Assembly: GCA_029051915.1 (NCBI GenBank)
Contig: JAIDKM010000268.1
Span: 1-5,156 of the forward strand
Direction: 5' to 3'
Length of the DNA: 5,156 nt
Origin: Alistipes sp.
Lineage (GTDB): Bacteria > Bacteroidota > Bacteroidia > Bacteroidales > Rikenellaceae
Each line of letters begins with the position of its first letter. The stretch's first letter is position 1. The notes beneath the pieces are model-generated. The model was not told the DNA's origin and ran no database searches. It saw only the letters and a list, made by a program, of their open reading frames with translations. The position numbers and the translations under genes were made by a program. Shown piece by piece: positions 1 through 5,156 of this stretch.

Positions 1-671
1 GAGTAACCGAACCGCCGCCCTACATCCTTCCCGACTTCATCCTCGATTATCCGGCCGGACGTTCCCACCTTTCGCTCAACTCCTACAACGTCCCCGAGGT
101 ACGGATCAACCGCCGTTACGTCGAGATGATCCGCGACATGGTGTCGTCGGACGGCAGCGTCAAGGAGAAGGACAAGGAAGCGATCCAGTTCGTCAAGAGC
201 AAGATCGACTCGGCCAAGTGGTTCATCTCGGCCATCCGGCAGCGGCACGATACGCTGATGCGGACGATGCAGACCATTCTGGACTACCAGCAGGAGTATT
301 TCAAGGACGGCGACCAGTCCAAGCTGAGGCCTATGATCCTCAAGGACATAGCCGATCGTACGGGGCTCGATGTCTCGACCATTTCGCGCGTGGTCAACAG
401 CAAATACGTGCAGACGCAGTTCGGCATCATCCTTCTGAAGTCGCTCTTTTCCGAGGCGATGCAGACCGAGAGCGGCGAGGAGGTCTCCAGCTACGAGATC
501 AAGAATATCCTTCAGCAGTGCATCGACGAGGAGGATAAACGCCGGCCGTTGACCGACGAGACGCTGATGGACATTCTCAACTCCAAAGGCTACCGCATCG
601 CCCGACGCACGGTGGCCAAGTACCGCGAGATGCTCAATATTCCCGTCGCACGCCTCCGCAAACAGATTTGA
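1..671 (+). CDS. rpoN: RNA polymerase sigma-54 factor, C-terminal part (5' end outside window)
   Basis: Sigma-54 binds core RNA polymerase and directs it to -24/-12 promoters that need an AAA+ activator. The reading frame is open from position 3 and runs through the window edge, giving 222 residues, roughly the last half of a family that is usually near 480 residues. The first in-window residues (PPPYILPDFIL, then LNSYNVPEVRINRRY) match the core-binding domain. A helix-turn-helix lies around window residues 113-138 (LKDIADRTGLDVSTISRVVN). The diagnostic RpoN box ARRTVAKYRE sits at residues 200-209 (bases 600-629). The ATG at 126 is internal and not the start, because family similarity continues upstream of it. 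The C-terminus is complete, with a TGA stop at 669-671. No promoter can be judged, since the 5' end is missing. Identification is secure; which genes it controls here cannot be read from the window. Confidence 0.96.
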   Translation, partial: VTEPPPYILPDFILDYPAGRSHLSLNSYNVPEVRINRRYVEMIRDMVSSDGSVKEKDKEAIQFVKSKIDSAKWFISAIRQRHDTLMRTMQTILDYQQEYFKDGDQSKLRPMILKDIADRTGLDVSTISRVVNSKYVQTQFGIILLKSLFSEAMQTESGEEVSSYEIKNILQQCIDEEDKRRPLTDETLMDILNSKGYRIARRTVAKYREMLNIPVARLRKQI

Positions 672-745
672 TAGGGTGCAAGTTCCGGATCGAATCTTCC
701 GCCCCGCAACTTTTCACCTTCTACCCGAATAAGCCTTTTGTCCGA

Positions 746-1357
746 ATGAAGCCTCTCACCCAAGCCGCCCATGCCCTCTCCTGGGCTCTGCATCCGTTTT
801 TGCTGCCGCTCTATCTGGTGGTTTTTCTGCTGATATGCACTCCTTTCGCGTATTATCCGAGCGGCATGAAGTTCTACCTTGCGTGGGTGATCGTGCTCTA
901 TGCCATGCTCGTTCCCGTGTTGGGGCTGGGCGTGCTTCGTTCGCTGGGGCGTATTTCCGATTTTCGGATCGACGAGCGGAACGAGCGTCGCTGGCCGTTA
1001 TTGATCGGCACGCTTTGCTATGTGCTTTGCGCCATGACGCTCGCCAAACTTCCGGCGACCGTTTTCTTGCGTAAGTTCATGTTGGCGGCGGCTTGTTCCG
1101 AGGCCATGTGCTTCGTCGTCTCGTTCTATTGGAAGATCAGCCTGCACCTCACGGCGATGGGGGCCGCCGTGGCGTTGTTGTTGATTATGAGTATCGTCGA
1201 TCCGGGACGGTCGCTTGTGCCCCTCGTCTTGGCCGTGTTTGGTGCCGGAGCGCTGGCTTCCGCCCGGCTTTACCTGGGTTGCCACAACGGGCTGCAGATA
1301 CTCGCCGGCTTCTGCGGCGGCTTCGGCATCGCCGTCATGGCATTGCTGTTTTTGTAA
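746..1357 (+). CDS. PAP2-superfamily-like integral membrane protein
   Basis: A 203-residue, very hydrophobic protein with about five or six membrane segments. It resembles divergent Bacteroidota PAP2 (phosphatidic acid phosphatase type 2) proteins. A basic motif DERNERRWP (residues 76-84) stands where the first phosphatase motif is expected. KISLH (130-134) aligns with the second motif, keeping its histidine. ARLYLGCHNGLQILAG (173-188) aligns with the third motif, normally SRxxxGxHxxxDxxxG: the arginine and histidine are kept, but the usual aspartate is Gln184. If active it would remove phosphate from a lipid phosphate or diphosphate in the membrane; that is inference. The frame is open back to a TTG at 668 overlapping the rpoN stop, but the extra 26 residues are not membrane-like, so the ATG at 746 is preferred. 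It lies 74 bp downstream of rpoN on the same strand and could be co-transcribed. No Shine-Dalgarno sequence is evident. Confidence 0.68.
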   Translation: MKPLTQAAHALSWALHPFLLPLYLVVFLLICTPFAYYPSGMKFYLAWVIVLYAMLVPVLGLGVLRSLGRISDFRIDERNERRWPLLIGTLCYVLCAMTLAKLPATVFLRKFMLAAACSEAMCFVVSFYWKISLHLTAMGAAVALLLIMSIVDPGRSLVPLVLAVFGAGALASARLYLGCHNGLQILAGFCGGFGIAVMALLFL

Positions 1358-1372
1358 GCCCCCCGATTATAA

Positions 1373-1411
1373 CGAAAGCCCCGGCCTGTCAGGCCGGGGC
1401 TTTCGGGTTTT
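1373..1411. terminator. Intrinsic terminator between convergent genes
   Basis: A perfect inverted repeat, GAAAGCCCCGGCCT / AGGCCGGGGCTTTC (1374-1387 and 1391-1404), has a three-base loop GTC and one further flanking C-G pair. On the plus strand it is followed by GG and then TTTT, so it should end rpoN/PAP2 transcripts. The last T of that tract is the first base of the complemented gdhA stop codon. Read on the minus strand the stem is followed only by TTATAAT, so termination of gdhA here is plausible but with a weaker U-tract. Confidence 0.9.
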
Positions 1412-2766
1412 CATACGCACCCTTGTGCGAGCATGGCGTTGGCGACCTTCATGAAGCCGCCGATGTTGGCACCGACGACGTAGTTGACATAGCCGTCGGG
1501 CTGGGTGCCGTACTGGACGCAGACGGCGTGGATGTTGCGCATGATTTCGTGCAGCTTGGCGTCCACCTCTTCGGGTGTCCACCTCAGACGCATCGAGTTC
1601 TGACACATTTCGAGGCCCGAGGTGGCGACGCCTCCGGCATTCGACGCCTTGCCCGGGGCGTAGAGCAGCCGGTGTTGCTGGAAGATCCGGATCGCTTCGG
1701 GCGTCGAGGGCATGTTGGCTCCCTCGACGACGCACAGGCAGCCGTGGTCGACCAGAGCCTGTGCGTCCTGGCTGTTCAGTTCGTTTTGCGTGGCACAGGG
1801 CATGGCAACATCGCACGGAACGTTCCACGGCCGTTCGCCGGGGTGGTAGGCCGCCTGCGGATAGCGGTCGGCGTACTCCTTGATGCGGCCGCGGAAGACG
1901 TTCTTCAGTTCCATGACGTATTCCAGTTTCTCGGCGTCGATTCCCTCGGGATCGTGGATGAAGCCCGACGAATCGGAGAGCGTCAGCACCTTGGCACCCA
2001 GCTGCGTCGCCTTTTCGCAGGCATATTGCGCCACGTTGCCCGAGCCCGAGATGCAGACCGTCTTGCCCGCCAGCTTGTCGCCGCGCGTGGCGAGCATCTC
2101 CTCGGCAAAGTAGCATACTCCGTAGCCTGTCGCTTCCGGACGCAGAGGGCTGCCTCCCCAGTCGCGGCCCTTGCCCGTGAGCGTACCCGTGAATTCGTCG
2201 CGCAGACGCTTGTATTGGCCGAACAGATAACCTATTTCGCGACCGCCCACTCCGATGTCGCCTGCCGGCACGTCGGTATCCTGCCCGATGTGGCGCTGCA
2301 GTTCGGTCATGAACGATTGGCAGAACTTCATCACTTCGTTGTCCGACCGGCCTTTGGGGTTGAAATCCGCACCGCCCTTGCCGCCGCCCATCGGCAGGGT
2401 CGTCAGGCTGTTTTTGAACGTCTGTTCGAATGCCAGGAACTTCAGGATCGAGAGGTTGACCGACGGGTGGAATCGGATGCCGCCCTTGTAGGGGCCGATG
2501 GCGCTGTTCATCTGTACGCGGTAGCCGCGGTTGATCTCGATTTCGCCCTTGTCGTTGAGCCACGGTACGCGGAAGATGACCACGCGTTCGGGCTCGGCGA
2601 TGCGTTCGAGAATCTTCATCTTCTGCAGCACGGGGCTGGCGACGATGTGGGGTGCCAGCGATTCGGCCACTTCGCACACGGCCTGATGGAACTCCGGTTC
2701 GTTGGGGTTGCGCGCCACGAGCTGCGCCATGAAATCTTCGACGAATTGTTCGGGTGATGGAATCAT
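1411..2766 (-). CDS. gdhA: NADP-type glutamate dehydrogenase
   Basis: Catalyses reductive amination of 2-oxoglutarate with ammonium and NADPH to give L-glutamate (EC 1.4.1.4), a cytoplasmic ammonium-entry step. The 451 residues fit the hexameric bacterial family (about 445-450). The N-terminal substrate domain holds GPYKGGIRFHP (91-101), the glycine-rich PMGGGKGG with the catalytic lysine at 130, and PAGDIGVGGRE with the catalytic aspartate at 170. The Rossmann domain shows GSGNVA (241-246), followed by LSDSSG (263-268), where a serine before the aspartate is compatible with NADP rather than NAD. CATQNEL (324-330), EGANMP (348-353) and NAGGVATSG (376-384) complete the family signature. The ATG at 2766 was chosen: upstream in-frame codons reach a TTG at 2796, but that lies inside the promoter -7 box and adds ten non-family residues. 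The gene appears monocistronic, with its own promoter. Its antisense and shifted frames are also long and open, a GC-codon effect. Confidence 0.97.
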   Translation of the reverse strand: MIPSPEQFVEDFMAQLVARNPNEPEFHQAVCEVAESLAPHIVASPVLQKMKILERIAEPERVVIFRVPWLNDKGEIEINRGYRVQMNSAIGPYKGGIRFHPSVNLSILKFLAFEQTFKNSLTTLPMGGGKGGADFNPKGRSDNEVMKFCQSFMTELQRHIGQDTDVPAGDIGVGGREIGYLFGQYKRLRDEFTGTLTGKGRDWGGSPLRPEATGYGVCYFAEEMLATRGDKLAGKTVCISGSGNVAQYACEKATQLGAKVLTLSDSSGFIHDPEGIDAEKLEYVMELKNVFRGRIKEYADRYPQAAYHPGERPWNVPCDVAMPCATQNELNSQDAQALVDHGCLCVVEGANMPSTPEAIRIFQQHRLLYAPGKASNAGGVATSGLEMCQNSMRLRWTPEEVDAKLHEIMRNIHAVCVQYGTQPDGYVNYVVGANIGGFMKVANAMLAQGCV

Positions 2767-2793
2767 AGGGACTTTTTTTGAGGGTTTCGATCT

Positions 2794-2825
2794 CAAAAAT
2801 ACTCCCTTCGGACAGGTTTTGCAAA
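2794..2825 (-). promoter_or_regulatory. Bacteroidota-type promoter of gdhA
   Basis: Read on the minus strand there is TTTG (2825-2822), then 20 bases, then TATTTTTG (2801-2794). This fits the Bacteroides sigma-ABfr consensus TTTG, 19-21 bases, TAnnTTTG. The -7 box ends 27 bases before the gdhA ATG at 2766, so the predicted leader is only about 20 bases. It is A-rich near the start codon and carries no Shine-Dalgarno sequence. Both elements and their spacing are seen directly; activity is inferred. Confidence 0.78.
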
Positions 2826-2952
2826 TTCTTTAAAAAGTGCGGACGCTCGCGAGATCTTCTTTCGGGCCGATTTGCTTCGGGTTCGTATGCCGGCGGGGCT
2901 TCGTTGCTTAGAGATAGTAACGGAAATGCGGGATTCCGGGCGAATCCGACAT

Positions 2953-2970
2953 TTATCAAAAACTTATCAA
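2953..2970. repeat. TTATCAA direct repeat, 11-bp phased
   Basis: TTATCAA occurs at 2953-2959 and again at 2964-2970, start to start 11 bp, about one helical turn, so both copies face the same side of the DNA. They lie about 130 bp upstream of the gdhA promoter -33 element and just past the stop of the FISUMP fragment. The arrangement resembles a tandem protein-binding site. The second copy (TTATCAACG) shares seven of nine bases with the DnaA-box consensus TTATCCACA, which is too weak to call. Apart from this repeat I see nothing in 2826-2987: no reading frame with family similarity, and no second promoter. Confidence 0.4.
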
Positions 2971-2987
2971 CGTTTTGCCGGAGAGTC

Positions 2988-3236
2988 CTATTCCCAGAGC
3001 CGGGTTTCATAAATAAAAGCAGCCCGCAGATGCTGGACGCAGCGCACGGGGAAGGCGTAAGTCCGGTTGTTGCTGTACATCGGGTACATGTAGTACGAGC
3101 GAAGACCGAACTGGCTCGCACCGGTATCGCCGGCAGCATAGGAGGAAGAAGACCAGCACCAACCACCATCGCCGACACTCGTCAGGTCTCCCGTCGTACG
3201 GTTGCGGTAGCCCGAAGCAGGCGTATGAAGCAATCG
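2988..3236 (-). pseudogene. Orphan C-terminal fragment of a FISUMP / fimbrillin-type surface protein
   Basis: The minus-strand frame ending at the TAG (2990-2988) contains a recognisable C-terminal module of Bacteroidales cell-surface proteins with the Fibrobacter succinogenes major paralogous (FISUMP) domain: PASGYRNRTTGDL, then GGWCWSSSSY, then SNNRTYAFPVRCVQ. Similarity begins at about 3221. Upstream the frame continues without a stop to a TTG at 3359 but reads through GC-rich hairpin DNA as low-complexity residues, with no ATG before the domain. The N-terminal part of the protein, including any lipoprotein signal, is absent. The domain normally ends near VRCVQ; here 14 further residues (HLRAAFIYETRLWE) follow before the stop. 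I read it as a remnant left by deletion or recombination, not an expressed gene. A family assignment to the broader DUF1566/fimbrillin-like group is also possible. Confidence 0.65.
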
Positions 3237-3238
3237 CT

Positions 3239-3343
3239 GGCATGAATGCCGGAAAGAGCGGCTTGCGAATTTCGCCCGGGCCGGCGGCGGGGGCGCATCG
3301 AAGATGCGAGCCGTCCCTGGGCGGCAAGGCTTCAAGCCTTGCC
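3239..3343. repeat. Cluster of four short perfect inverted repeats
   Basis: Four perfect hairpins lie in 105 bp: GGCAT-GA-ATGCC (3239-3250), GCGAA-T-TTCGC (3265-3275), CGCATC-GAA-GATGCG (3294-3308) and GGCAAGGCTT-C-AAGCCTTGCC (3323-3343). The last has a 10-bp arm. None is followed by a T-run on either strand, so they do not look like ordinary intrinsic terminators. The stretch is GC-rich with no convincing coding content and abuts the point where the FISUMP fragment loses similarity. It may be a REP/BIME-like intergenic element or recombination debris. Confidence 0.5.
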
Positions 3344-3394
3344 TATTCAAAAGAGACAAGCTCTCCGACAGACTGATGTGTATACCGACCCTCG

Positions 3395-3437
3395 TTTTTT
3401 GAAAGATCCTTTTCTAAAAACCGGACTCTTAGGCCGG
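3395..3437 (-). terminator. Probable terminator region of the nadE-DUF4923 unit, with AT-rich palindrome
   Basis: On the minus strand, about 90 bp past the DUF4923 stop, an interrupted stem CCGG-C-CT / AG-T-CCGG with loop AAG (3437-3421) runs straight into TTTTT, a modest rho-independent terminator. Immediately beyond it is an AT-rich palindrome: plus-strand TTTTTGAAA (3396-3404) pairs with TTTCTAAAAA (3411-3420) across a six-base loop, with one bulged T. The two stems share the five-A tract, so only one could form at a time. The remainder of 3344-3525 shows no gene. Confidence 0.5.
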
Positions 3438-3525
3438 GGATTGCTGAATCTGCGAACCGCGCTGACAGAAACCGTGATTCCCGCCACTCCGGGTCGGAAG
3501 ACTGCTTTTACTTTCGGCGGCGGAT

Positions 3526-4120
3526 TTATTTTGCGAACTGGAATCCGATGTAGACGTTCTCGTACTTTTCGAGCAAGCTGCTCAGGGCCGAAAGCGACTG
3601 GATTTTGCTTCCGAGGGCCGTTATCATGTCGACGAGTTTGGTTACCGGGAATACCAGCTGCAGTTCGTTGCCGCTCAGATAGGCATGGCCCGCCACGGTG
3701 CCCAGGTCGAATTTGCCTTTGGCGAAGTGCAGCGCGGATGCCGTGCGTCGCCGCATCGAATTCATAGGTGCCGTCGAGGGTCTGCGAGCCGAAAGTCGCC
3801 GTGAAGGTCTCTTCCTTGTCGAAAACGAAACTGCATGCGCCGGGTTCGATTCCAGCCAGCAGGTAGATTTTTTCGAGTTTTTCGGTCAGGGTCGATTCGA
3901 GCGCGGCACCGCTCAGGTCGCTGAGCGTATCTTCGCCTTCGAGTTTGGCGCCGGGCGCCGTATAGCACCACGTTCCCACGATGGCGTAGCGGGTCAGTTG
4001 TCCGTCCGTCGCCTGATCCGCAACGTTGGTAACGATTTTTTTCAGCAAGTCGGCCCAGTTTTGGGCGACGGCAGGGCCTGCAACCGAAAGCAGCAGGGCC
4101 AGCACAAGAAGTCTCTTCAT
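3526..4120 (-). pseudogene. Frameshifted gene for a secreted DUF4923/lipocalin-like protein
   Basis: The ATG at 4120 opens a frame with a classic signal peptide (MKRLLVLALLLSVAGPAVA, cleavage expected before QNW), so the product would leave the cytoplasm. It then matches the Bacteroidales DUF4923 lipocalin-like family: IVGTWCYTAPGAKLEG (47-62), a middle helix region, and GTYEFDAATHGIR (117-129). Past residue 129 (about 3733) this frame becomes arginine-rich nonsense up to a stop at 3347. The neighbouring minus frame carries the expected family C-terminus: LHFAKGKFDLGTVAGHAYL, then ELQLVFPVTKLVDMI, then LLEKYENVYIGFQFAK and a TAA at 3528-3526. Dropping one base near 3733 joins both halves into 197 residues of normal family length. 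No long homopolymer is at the break, only a CGCG run. This is either a real recent inactivation or a sequencing/assembly indel. The start lies 12 bp after the nadE stop, so the two are probably co-transcribed. Molecular function of the family is unknown to me. Confidence 0.78.
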
Positions 4121-4132
4121 GAATCGATGGTG

Positions 4133-5156
4133 TTACAGGGTTTCCAGTTCTTTCAGCCAGCTTGCGGCCGAGGCGTCCGACGGCATGCGCCAGTCGCCGC
4201 GCGGCGACAGCGCCACCGACCCGACTTTGGGGCCGTCGGGCATGGCCGAGCGTTTGAATTGTTGGGCGAAGAAGCGGCGGAAGAAGACGCAGAGCCATTT
4301 GTGGATCGCCGTCCGGTCGTAGCTGCCGCGGAATGCCGTCTCGGCCAGAAACAGGATCTTGGCCGGGCCGTAGCCCAGACGCAGGAAGTTGTAGAGGAAG
4401 AAGTCGTGGAGTTCGTAGGGGCCCACCAGATCCTCGGTCTTCTGGGCGATGGCTCCCTGCTTGTCGGCCGGCAGCAGCTCGGGGCTCACCGGCGTGTCGA
4501 GGATATCCAGAAGCGTCGCCCGGGCGGTGTCGTCGGTTTCGGTCTCGGCCGCCCGGCGCACCAGGTGGCGCACCAGCGTCTTGGGTACCGAGGCGTTCAC
4601 ACCGTACATCGACATCTGGTCGCCGTTGTAGGTGGCCCAGCCTAAGGCCAGTTCGCTCAGGTCGCCCGTGCCGACGACCAGTCCGTTTTCCATGTTGGCA
4701 ACGTCCATCAGAATCTGCGTGCGTTCGCGGGCCTGTGCGTTTTCATAGGCTGCCGTCCGGTCGTCGGGGCTCATGCCGATATCTTTCATGTGCTGGATGC
4801 AGGCATCGCGGATCGGGATCTCGCGAACGGTTACTCCGAGCCTGCGCATCAGCTCCAGGGCGTTGCGGTAGGTGCGGTCGGTCGTGCCGAATCCGGGCAT
4901 GGTGATGCCCACGATGCCCGTGCGCTCCAGCCCCAGGAAGTCGAAAGCCCGGACGGCAACCAGCAGAGCCAGCGTCGAGTCGAGACCGCCCGAAATGCCG
5001 ACCACGGCCCGTTTGCAGCCGGTATGGCGCAGCCGCTGGGCCAGCCCGTGCGCCTGCATGCGGAAAATCTCCTCGCAGCGTTCGTTGCGGTCGTCCTCGT
5101 CTTTGGGGACGAACGGCAGCGGATCTATGTCGCGGTCAAGGGCCTGTCTCGTATAC
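4133..5156 (-). CDS. nadE: Glutamine-dependent NAD+ synthetase, C-terminal synthetase domain (5' end outside window)
   Basis: Converts nicotinic acid adenine dinucleotide to NAD+ using ATP, with ammonia taken from glutamine: the last step of NAD biosynthesis, in the cytoplasm (EC 6.3.5.1). The frame is open to the window edge, giving 340 residues; the ATG at 5059 is internal, because DPLPFVP and ERCEEIF upstream of it are typical linker sequence of the long form. The PP-loop SGGLDS lies at residues 55-60 (4993-4976). [14 protein letters not shown] (138-151) and [12 protein letters not shown] (162-173) line the nucleotide and deamido-NAD sites. [17 protein letters not shown] (178-194) and the C-terminal QFKRSA (299-304) and SPRGDWR (317-323) are characteristic of the Mycobacterium-type two-domain enzyme. 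The N-terminal glutaminase (nitrilase-like) domain is expected just beyond position 5156 but is not seen. It is followed after 12 bp by the DUF4923 gene. The outermost bases, 5144-5156, are slightly suspect (see findings). Confidence 0.95.
   Translation of the reverse strand, partial: YTRQALDRDIDPLPFVPKDEDDRNERCEEIFRMQAHGLAQRLRHTGCKRAVVGISGGLDSTLALLVAVRAFDFLGLERTGIVGITMPGFGTTDRTYRNALELMRRLGVTVREIPIRDACIQHMKDIGMSPDDRTAAYENAQARERTQILMDVANMENGLVVGTGDLSELALGWATYNGDQMSMYGVNASVPKTLVRHLVRRAAETETDDTARATLLDILDTPVSPELLPADKQGAIAQKTEDLVGPYELHDFFLYNFLRLGYGPAKILFLAETAFRGSYDRTAIHKWLCVFFRRFFAQQFKRSAMPDGPKVGSVALSPRGDWRMPSDASAASWLKELETL

Noticed and set aside
668..745. TTG start at 668 overlapping the rpoN stop (TTGA) as start of the PAP2-like gene
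   Set aside because: The extra 26 residues are not membrane-like, and the ATG at 746 leads straight into the first hydrophobic helix. Translational coupling remains possible but unsupported.
720..746. A Bacteroidota promoter for the PAP2-like gene (TAAGCCTTTTG before the ATG)
   Set aside because: The spacing inside the -7 motif is wrong (TA and TTTG are separated by five bases, not two) and it lies too close to the start codon.
1093..2757. A 554-codon open frame on the plus strand antisense to gdhA
   Set aside because: It lies opposite the unambiguous gdhA frame, shows arginine/valine-rich composition without recognisable domains, and its openness follows from GC-rich codon use in gdhA.
2826..2990. 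A sigma-54 (-24/-12) promoter upstream of gdhA, suggested by the nearby rpoN
   Set aside because: No TGGC/TTGC-type pair with the required spacing was found on the minus strand; the only GG...GC pair noted has 14 bases between its halves, not 10.
1367..3178. A 603-codon minus-strand frame running through gdhA, its promoter and the FISUMP fragment in another phase
   Set aside because: It is a phase-shifted shadow that crosses a gene boundary and promoter, with low-complexity Arg/Pro-rich residues and no family similarity.
2778..3245. A 155-codon plus-strand frame covering the gdhA upstream region and antisense to the FISUMP fragment
   Set aside because: Its second half is the complement of the recognisable FISUMP tail, and its first half lies over the gdhA promoter. 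Antisense frames of this domain are a common spurious call.
1..5156. CRISPR array, tRNA or rRNA gene, insertion sequence or toxin-antitoxin pair
   Set aside because: No regularly spaced repeats, tRNA-like cloverleaf, rRNA segments, transposase motifs or small paired genes were seen on either strand.

Overview
The window looks like chromosomal DNA from a GC-rich member of the order Bacteroidales, most likely Alistipes or a close Rikenellaceae relative. This is inferred from the proteins (a DUF4923-type lipocalin-like secreted protein, a FISUMP-type C-terminal domain, a glutaminase-type NAD synthetase), from GC-rich codon use, from the absence of clear Shine-Dalgarno sequences before the starts, and from a promoter of the Bacteroidota TTTG / TAnnTTTG type. 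Genus placement is inference; no 16S gene is present.

Layout. Positions 1-671 (+) hold the C-terminal part of rpoN, encoding sigma-54. A PAP2-superfamily-like membrane protein follows on the same strand at 746-1357. A strong GC-rich hairpin at 1373-1411 separates this pair from gdhA, an NADP-type glutamate dehydrogenase on the minus strand (1411-2766), whose promoter lies at 2794-2825. Positions 2826-3525 contain no intact gene. They carry a helically phased TTATCAA direct repeat, an orphan C-terminal FISUMP/fimbrillin-like domain without a start (2988-3236, -), a run of four short perfect inverted repeats (3239-3343), and an AT-rich palindrome next to a terminator-like stem (3395-3437). Then comes a minus-strand pair: a frameshifted gene for a secreted DUF4923/lipocalin-like protein (3526-4120) directly downstream of nadE (4133 to the window end, 5' end missing).

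How the genes relate. The intact genes are housekeeping: sigma factor, ammonium assimilation and NAD biosynthesis. nadE and the DUF4923 gene are 12 bp apart and probably co-transcribed. gdhA has its own promoter and converges on the rpoN/PAP2 pair at a shared terminator. No convincing new defence, mobile or biosynthetic system is visible. The parts that repay a second look are the decayed, hairpin-rich stretch between gdhA and the DUF4923 gene, the single-base frameshift in the latter, and short strings resembling the Tn5/Nextera mosaic end, which could mean an assembly artefact.
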